Notes under the pieces: generated by a model
What the model was told of the DNA's origin: nothing
Seen by the model: only the letters and a program-made list of their open reading frames with translations
Databases searched by the model: none
Assembly (NCBI GenBank): GCA_001577185.1
Contig: LSCM01000022.1
Location: forward strand, 1-11,442
Length of the DNA stretch: 11,442 bases
Origin: Cloacimonetes bacterium TCS62
GTDB taxonomy: Bacteria; Cloacimonadota; Cloacimonadia; Cloacimonadales; TCS61
Direction of reading: 5' to 3'
Shown: piece after piece, positions 7,261 to 11,442 of the stretch
Numbering within the stretch: the first letter of the stretch is position 1
How the letters are laid out: each line of letters opens with the position of its first letter
Program-made: the position numbers and the translations under genes

Positions 7261-7267
7261 AAAATCT

Positions 7268-8956
7268 ATGACAAAATTCAAGAGCATACTGATTGCAATC
7301 ATATTAATGGCAACTGTTTTAAGTTTTGCAGGTAAAATTCCTCAAGACACAATTTTGGCAAAATTCGATGGAGGAACAATCACATTAAGAAATTTAAATG
7401 ATCGAATTGAGATGATACCAGCCATGTATCGTTCACGTTACACCTCTGTTGAAGGAAAGCAACAACTTCTTGATATGCTTTGTACAGAGGAACTCTTCTA
7501 TTTAGAAGCAATTAAGAATAATGTTGAAAATGATACTCGTTTCAAAAACAGAATAGAAAATCAGAAGAAAAGTATCTATGCTAAAGTTTATAAAGAAGAC
7601 CTAATTAAGCAAATTACCCTTTCCAGTGCAGAGAAAAAAGCATATTTTAACGAACATCCAGAAATTTTTAAGAAAAAGTCATTTGAAGAATCTGAGAAAA
7701 CTATTGAAAGAAGATTGAAATCTCAGAAAGAAAAAGATCTCATCGAAAACAAAAAGGCAGAACTTAAAAATAAATATAACATAAAAATACTTGAAACAAA
7801 TATTGAACTTTTGGATCTTGAGAATTTAAAAAACAATAAGGCAAATGCTGAAAAGACAATATTACAAAGTTCCGAAGATGATCTTACAATGACCATAGAT
7901 GATTTTATACAGCTTTATGAGGAATTACCGGAAAGAAATAAAGCAGCTATGAAATCTCCTAAAGATATCACGATGTATCTTAATAATTTAGTAGAACTAA
8001 ACATTTTTTATTTTGAAACTAAAGATAAAGATTATTCAAAAAATAACGAAATTAAAAGCAATCTAGAACAAATCCAAAGAAATCTTAAACTTAAGACTAT
8101 TTATAACCAGTTAGTAGTCGATGCAATTGATCTAAGTGATGATAAATTACAAAAATATTATCAAGGACATCTGAAAAGATTCAGTTCAAAAGCAGCAAGA
8201 AAAATCCAAGCTTTTGGATTTGAGGATGAAAAAACAGCTAATAAAATGAGAAAGAAAGTTAATAAACTTATCAAAAAAAATAACACAGAAGGTCTAAAGG
8301 ATTTGATAAGTAAAAGTTCCATTTATAAAAGGCAAGATGGAGAGATTGATAATATTTACAAGAATGGTATCATTCCAGGTATTGGTAAAGATAAAAAGTA
8401 TTCTGATGCTGTATGGAATGCAGAGACCGATCCTAAAAAATTAAGTGATGTTCTGAAAAATTCAAAAGGTAAATTTGTCTTCTTCCGTGTTTTAGAGAAT
8501 AATGAATCAAAACCTATCCCGTTTGAAGATGTAAAAAACAGAATAAAATCAACAATGCAAAAGGATATGTCTAGAACCAAATTTGAAGAAGTAAAAACTG
8601 AATTAGCAACGAGCTATAATCTGCAAAAATACCCAAAAAAGTTGATTGTAAAGTTATCTATTAAAGAATATTTCGATAAAGCTGAGGAAGCTCAAAAGAA
8701 AAAACGCTTCAATGATGCAATTCATTATTATGATCAAATTATAAAAAACTATAAAAATAATACTGATGACTACAAAGCTACATTTATGAAAGGTTTTTTA
8801 TATGCTGAAGAATTAAATAAGAAAGATTTGGCATTATCTGCTTTTGAAAAAGTCTTGGATTATCCAGAAGCTGAACTACACGAATCAGCTGAATTTATGA
8901 TAAAAGAACTCAAAGGTGAAAAGGATATCATTAAGAACTTAGACTCACAAAAATAA
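7268..8956 (+). CDS. SurA/PpiC-like periplasmic chaperone with C-terminal TPR-like region
   Basis: The 562-residue product has a signal peptide (residues 1-21, ending VLSFA before GK), so it acts in the periplasm. Residues 24-116 resemble a SurA N-terminal chaperone domain (ILAKFDGGTITLRNLNDRI, then a long helix). The chain then passes from YFNEHPEIFKKKSF (126-139) straight to a C-terminal-type helix, as if the parvulin core had been lost. A second SurA-N-like segment (about 205-285, TIDDFIQLYEELPERNK) leads into a second PpiC-like region (290-420: LQKYYQGHLKRF, GIIPGIGKDKKYSDAVW, KGKFVFFRVLENNESKPIPFEDVK). This lacks the usual RHILV and GGDLG-type motifs, so isomerase activity is doubtful. 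Residues 464-548 look like two TPR-type helical pairs (YFDKAEEAQKKKRFNDAIHYY, KKDLALSAFEKVLDYP). A role in outer-membrane protein folding is inferred from family. It opens the rightward run, 11 bp before the aldolase. Confidence 0.8.
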   Translation: MTKFKSILIAIILMATVLSFAGKIPQDTILAKFDGGTITLRNLNDRIEMIPAMYRSRYTSVEGKQQLLDMLCTEELFYLEAIKNNVENDTRFKNRIENQKKSIYAKVYKEDLIKQITLSSAEKKAYFNEHPEIFKKKSFEESEKTIERRLKSQKEKDLIENKKAELKNKYNIKILETNIELLDLENLKNNKANAEKTILQSSEDDLTMTIDDFIQLYEELPERNKAAMKSPKDITMYLNNLVELNIFYFETKDKDYSKNNEIKSNLEQIQRNLKLKTIYNQLVVDAIDLSDDKLQKYYQGHLKRFSSKAARKIQAFGFEDEKTANKMRKKVNKLIKKNNTEGLKDLISKSSIYKRQDGEIDNIYKNGIIPGIGKDKKYSDAVWNAETDPKKLSDVLKNSKGKFVFFRVLENNESKPIPFEDVKNRIKSTMQKDMSRTKFEEVKTELATSYNLQKYPKKLIVKLSIKEYFDKAEEAQKKKRFNDAIHYYDQIIKNYKNNTDDYKATFMKGFLYAEELNKKDLALSAFEKVLDYPEAELHESAEFMIKELKGEKDIIKNLDSQK

Positions 8957-8967
8957 AGGGAGGAACT

Positions 8968-9945
8968 ATGTTTTATGAAGGAAACAAACTGAAAGAAGTC
9001 TTCTTAAAAGCTAAAAAAGAGAGATTTGGAATAATTGCTTCGAATGTTGTTTTCGATTCTCAGATCAGAGGAATTGTGCAAGGATATGAATCTCAAAGAT
9101 CTGATGGTCTATTACAAATGAGCTCTGGGGCTGTAAAATATGCAGCTGGTGATACTAAAAATATGAAAGTTGGTGCTCAAGTTATATCTTCATTGGTTAA
9201 GACGATCTCTTCTCAATATAATAACTCCGGTGTTGGATTACATATTGACCATGCTACTCCAAACTATTTGGATTTCATAATTTATTGCGTTGAAAATAAC
9301 CTAGTATCTTCGGTAATGATCGATGCATCCAAAGAAGATTTTGAAGAAAATATTCGAATATCATCTGAAGTTGTAAAAGTAGCTCATAAACATAATGTAT
9401 TAGTCGAAGGAGAAATTGGATATATCAAAGGTACAGAAGATGAAATTGTTTCTGATACTGAGTTATACACACAACCAGATGAAGCGCTCGAATATGTTAA
9501 AAAAACAAATGTTGATCTTTTTGCTGCATCAGTTGGGACTAATCATGGTGTGACAAAAGGTGCTAAAGTATCACTTAAATTAGATCTAATCAAAAAGATC
9601 GATCAACTATTAATTAATAATAATGTTGAGAGAGGTATTGTACTACATGGAGCTTCCGGTCTTACTGCGAAACAACAGACCGATGCTATAAAAAATGGTG
9701 TTGTAAAAATAAATAAAGATACTAGATATCAAATGGAATTTGCTGAAGCTACACAAGCATACTGGGAAAAAGAAAAGGATGCAGTTGTTAGACCATCAAA
9801 TATTACCGAGGATGAATATACAAAGGATAAAAGTAGATTTGATCCGAGAAAGTGGATCATTCATAGTGAAAAAGCAATGCAAGAAGCTGTAGAAAATTTA
9901 GTGAAGATCAGTGGAAGCGTAGGAAAATCAATTACACTTAAATAA
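8968..9945 (+). CDS. fba: Class II fructose-bisphosphate aldolase
   Basis: The enzyme reversibly cleaves fructose 1,6-bisphosphate to dihydroxyacetone phosphate and glyceraldehyde 3-phosphate, using zinc, in the cytoplasm. The 325 residues show the class II barrel motifs: LHIDHAT (91-97) with catalytic Asp94 and zinc ligand His95, SVMIDASKEDFEENI (115-129), VEGEIG (146-151), ASVGTNHGV (187-195) with His193, VLHGASG (225-231) with His227, and KINKDTRYQ (247-255) with the phosphate/substrate Asn249 and Asp251. The ELYTQPDEA stretch (165-173) and the RFDPRKWI tail (290-297) resemble the E. coli FbaA (class IIA) type more than the shorter tagatose/IIB type. The usual NIDTDT reads NKDTRY here, but the key residues remain. 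AGGGAGGA precedes the ATG. GAPDH follows after 12 bp, so the two enzymes of consecutive steps are probably co-transcribed. Confidence 0.93.
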   Translation: MFYEGNKLKEVFLKAKKERFGIIASNVVFDSQIRGIVQGYESQRSDGLLQMSSGAVKYAAGDTKNMKVGAQVISSLVKTISSQYNNSGVGLHIDHATPNYLDFIIYCVENNLVSSVMIDASKEDFEENIRISSEVVKVAHKHNVLVEGEIGYIKGTEDEIVSDTELYTQPDEALEYVKKTNVDLFAASVGTNHGVTKGAKVSLKLDLIKKIDQLLINNNVERGIVLHGASGLTAKQQTDAIKNGVVKINKDTRYQMEFAEATQAYWEKEKDAVVRPSNITEDEYTKDKSRFDPRKWIIHSEKAMQEAVENLVKISGSVGKSITLK

Positions 9946-9957
9946 TGGAGGAAAATT

Positions 9958-10956
9958 ATGAAAAATATAGCCATTAATGGGTTCGGAAGAATAGGAAGAC
10001 TCGTTTTTAGAAGATTTTTTGAAGATAATGATTATCAAGTTGTAGCTATCAACGATATCATGGATATTAAAACTTTAGCTCATTTATTGCAGTTTGATTC
10101 AGTTCATGGTAAATATAAATACACCGTAGAGACAAAGGACAATGCTCTTCTTGTTGATGGGAAAGAGATAAAGATCTTATCGGAAAGAAATCCTGAAAAT
10201 CTCCCCTGGGAAAAAATGAATATCGAAGCTGTAGTTGAATCAACAGGTATTTTCCGTACAAAAGAAGGTGCAGAAAAGCATATAAAAGCCGGTGCTAAAA
10301 GAGTTATTATTTCCGCTCCTGCAAAAAGTGAGATTGATGCGACTGTAGTACTTGGAGTTAACCAAGAAGATCTAAGCGCTGAAGATAAGATAATATCCAA
10401 TGCCTCATGTACCACCAACTGTTTAGCACCTGTGATGAAGGTATTAACAGATAATTTCAAAGTTAAATCAGCTTATATGACAACTATACATTCATATACA
10501 ATGGACCAGAGAATCCTGGATTTTCCACATAAAGACATGCGCAGAGCTCGCGCTGCAGCAGTTAATATTGTACCTACAACTACTGGAGCTGCAAAAGCAA
10601 CTGGTCAGGTAATTCCCAAGTTAAAAGGGAAAATTGATGGAATGGCCGTAAGAGTTCCTACTCCGAATGGGTCTTTAGTAGATGTAACAATTGAACTAGA
10701 ATCCGAAACGACTGAAGAAAAAATTAACAGCTTGATGAAAGAAGCTGCTGAAACTAAGCTTAAAGGCATTTTAGAATACAGTGAATTACCTTTGGTTTCT
10801 ACTGATATAATTGGAAATTCTCATTCATCAATTTTTGATTCTCAAGTAACAAAGGTAAATGGTAGTATGGTTAAACTTCTCAGTTGGTATGATAATGAAT
10901 GGGGTTACTCCTGCCGAGTTGTAGATCTGATCAAATATATTTCGGAAATGGAATAA
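9958..10956 (+). CDS. gap: Type I glyceraldehyde-3-phosphate dehydrogenase
   Basis: The enzyme oxidises glyceraldehyde 3-phosphate with phosphate and NAD+ to 1,3-bisphosphoglycerate, reversibly. The 332 residues cover the whole family. The Rossmann start is INGFGRIGRLVFR (6-18), and Asp33 in INDIMD marks NAD+ preference. The catalytic motif SNASCTTNCLAPV (147-159) holds Cys151, with His178 in TTIHSYT. The phosphate-binding region DQRILDFPHKDMRRARAAA (183-201) and VPTTTGAAKA (205-214) follow, and the C-terminal SWYDNEWGYSCRVVDL (309-324) closes the active site. TGGAGGA precedes the ATG. The direction of use (glycolysis or gluconeogenesis) is not evident from sequence, but fusion of aldolase and GAPDH in one transcript fits either. 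No phosphoglycerate kinase follows; a secreted protein does. Confidence 0.97.
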   Translation: MKNIAINGFGRIGRLVFRRFFEDNDYQVVAINDIMDIKTLAHLLQFDSVHGKYKYTVETKDNALLVDGKEIKILSERNPENLPWEKMNIEAVVESTGIFRTKEGAEKHIKAGAKRVIISAPAKSEIDATVVLGVNQEDLSAEDKIISNASCTTNCLAPVMKVLTDNFKVKSAYMTTIHSYTMDQRILDFPHKDMRRARAAAVNIVPTTTGAAKATGQVIPKLKGKIDGMAVRVPTPNGSLVDVTIELESETTEEKINSLMKEAAETKLKGILEYSELPLVSTDIIGNSHSSIFDSQVTKVNGSMVKLLSWYDNEWGYSCRVVDLIKYISEME

Positions 10957-10978
10957 ATGATGCATCAGTCATTTTATT
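10952..10978 (+). other. AT-rich hairpin spanning the gap stop and ending at the next start
   Basis: AATAAATGA (10952-10960) pairs with TCATTTTATT (10969-10978) with one bulged T, around an 8-base loop TGCATCAG. The stem includes the gap stop codon and ends one base before the GTG start of the next gene. A perfect 10-base palindrome, TGATGCATCA (10958-10967), offers an alternative fold. The stem is almost all A-T pairs and no clean T run follows, so it is at best a weak terminator or a translation-damping structure. Confidence 0.35.
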
Positions 10979-11442
10979 GTGAAAAGAAAAATTAGAATAT
11001 CGCGAAAATTAATATTTACCCTTCTCATTGCTGGATTGCTATGCACTCTAAATGCTTCTAATTATGATAAAGTAATACGCTTTGAGAAAAGCAGCATTCA
11101 TAATACTTCAAAAGATTCTACAGCCTCGTATTTAGAAGATTTTGAATCCGGACTAAGCAATTGGGAAACGGTAGATGCAACTGATCCGGGATCTTTTTGG
11201 CAAACATCATCTTTTGAAGCTTATGGTGACAGCGGAAAATCCTGGAGAATGGGAGATCCATATATTTATCCAAATGGTGGTTATTTGGATGAATGGTATC
11301 AAGTTTTAGATACTCCCGTGATCGAACTACCAACAAACGGAAATTTAACCTTAACATTTTATCAAAAAAGATCGATCGAGGAAATTGGAGGAACAGAAGA
11401 TTTCGATGGTTGGGACGGATTAAATATTCGCATTCGTAATGC
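10979..11442 (+). CDS. Secreted protein with adhesin-like beta-sandwich N terminus (5' part only)
   Basis: The frame is open from a GTG at 10979 to the right edge, giving 154 codons and part of another. Residues 1-26 form a signal peptide: a basic start (MKRKIRISRK), a hydrophobic core (LIFTLLIAGLL) and likely cleavage after TLNA. After a short polar linker, YLEDFESGLSNWETVD (51-66) opens a domain like those of cleaved-adhesin, choice-of-anchor J or M6-peptidase-associated beta-sandwiches. Supporting it are SWRMGD, YQVLDTPVIELP and NLTLTFYQK before a DGWDGLNIRI strand; paired Asp/Gly suggest calcium or carbohydrate binding. The start is the only usual codon, since an in-frame TGA lies at 10958-10960, but no Shine-Dalgarno site precedes it. 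The full length and catalytic domain, if any, are beyond the window. It could be a peptidase, an adhesin or a type IX secreted protein. Confidence 0.75.
   Translation, partial: MKRKIRISRKLIFTLLIAGLLCTLNASNYDKVIRFEKSSIHNTSKDSTASYLEDFESGLSNWETVDATDPGSFWQTSSFEAYGDSGKSWRMGDPYIYPNGGYLDEWYQVLDTPVIELPTNGNLTLTFYQKRSIEEIGGTEDFDGWDGLNIRIRN

Larger units (their letters stand above)
7157..7267. promoter_or_regulatory. Divergent promoter region between the EIIA and SurA-like genes
   Basis: These 111 bp separate two divergent gene runs, so promoters for both should lie here. The sequence is very AT-rich. A TTGACT box occurs on each strand within one inverted repeat (7204-7221). On the minus strand the box at 7221-7216 is followed 17 bases later by TAAATA, a poor -10. 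On the plus strand no good sigma70 -10 sits at standard distance, but TTTG (7199-7202), a 21-base spacer and TATTTTTTG (7224-7232) come within one base of the TTTG/TAnnTTTG promoter known from Bacteroidota. That would put the transcript start about 30 bases before the ATG at 7268. The region's role follows from gene layout; the exact boxes are tentative. Confidence 0.5.

Noticed and set aside
7232..7267. Start of the SurA-like gene at the in-frame GTG at 7232
   Set aside because: It would translate the AAGGAGA ribosome site as protein and put 12 polar residues before a normal signal peptide; the ATG at 7268 is well spaced from that site.
8356..8580. Minus-strand open frame of 74 codons inside the SurA-like gene
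   Set aside because: It is antisense to the PpiC-like region and Phe/Leu/Ser-rich, as expected for the complement of lysine-rich coding DNA.
10067..10460. Two overlapping minus-strand open frames inside gap
   Set aside because: Both are antisense to the highly conserved GAPDH coding region and resemble no family.
10957..10995. Short ATG frame (ATGATGCATCAG...) directly after the gap stop
   Set aside because: It stops after 12 codons and is out of frame with the secreted protein; it has no ribosome site and no sign of being a leader peptide beyond its position.
10979..11110. Lipoprotein signal (LLC) in the secreted protein
   Set aside because: The residue before Cys22 is leucine, which does not fit a lipobox; a standard cleavage after Ala26 fits better.
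11118..11357. Minus-strand open frame of 79 codons near the right edge
   Set aside because: The plus strand carries a signal-peptide-bearing frame open to the edge with adhesin-like motifs over the same bases, which is the better explanation.

Overview
The window is about one-third GC and densely coded, and reads like a chromosomal segment from a Gram-negative bacterium, probably of the FCB superphylum. The case for that is a PorV/PorQ-type outer-membrane barrel protein, a SurA-like periplasmic chaperone, a two-subunit (bacterial alpha2beta2-type) glycyl-tRNA synthetase beta chain, and a secreted protein with a DFESG...W adhesin-like beta-sandwich start. The style resembles Cloacimonadota or a related lineage, but that placement is inference from protein style and low GC, not from a marker gene.

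Two gene sets diverge from a 111-bp intergenic region (7157-7267). Leftward, on the minus strand and in transcription order: a PTS EIIA (ptsN-like) protein, a PorV-like outer-membrane protein, glyS, an aspartate-type aminotransferase, a 66-residue single-pass membrane protein, a PfkB-family sugar/nucleoside kinase, a DUF975 membrane protein and a lipoate/octanoate transferase that runs off the left edge. Nearly all junctions are 4-22 bp gaps or 11-bp overlaps, so this is probably one or two operons; the only break is 92 bp between the PorV-like gene and glyS.

Rightward, on the plus strand: a SurA/PpiC-like protein with a C-terminal TPR-like region, class II fructose-bisphosphate aldolase, type I glyceraldehyde-3-phosphate dehydrogenase, and the first 154 codons of a secreted protein cut by the right edge. 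The first three are tightly packed (11-12 bp gaps, good Shine-Dalgarno sites). Aldolase and GAPDH catalyse consecutive central steps of glycolysis/gluconeogenesis.

No stretch over 300 bases lacks a gene. I see no tRNA, rRNA, CRISPR array, insertion sequence or phage gene. Most content is housekeeping. The least ordinary items are the domain-duplicated, apparently PPIase-degenerate SurA-like protein, the beta-subunit gene glyS without glyQ beside it, the uncharacterised 66-residue membrane protein, the EIIA/porin-like gene pair, and a perfect inverted repeat in the divergent control region. I found no convincing evidence of a new multi-gene system.
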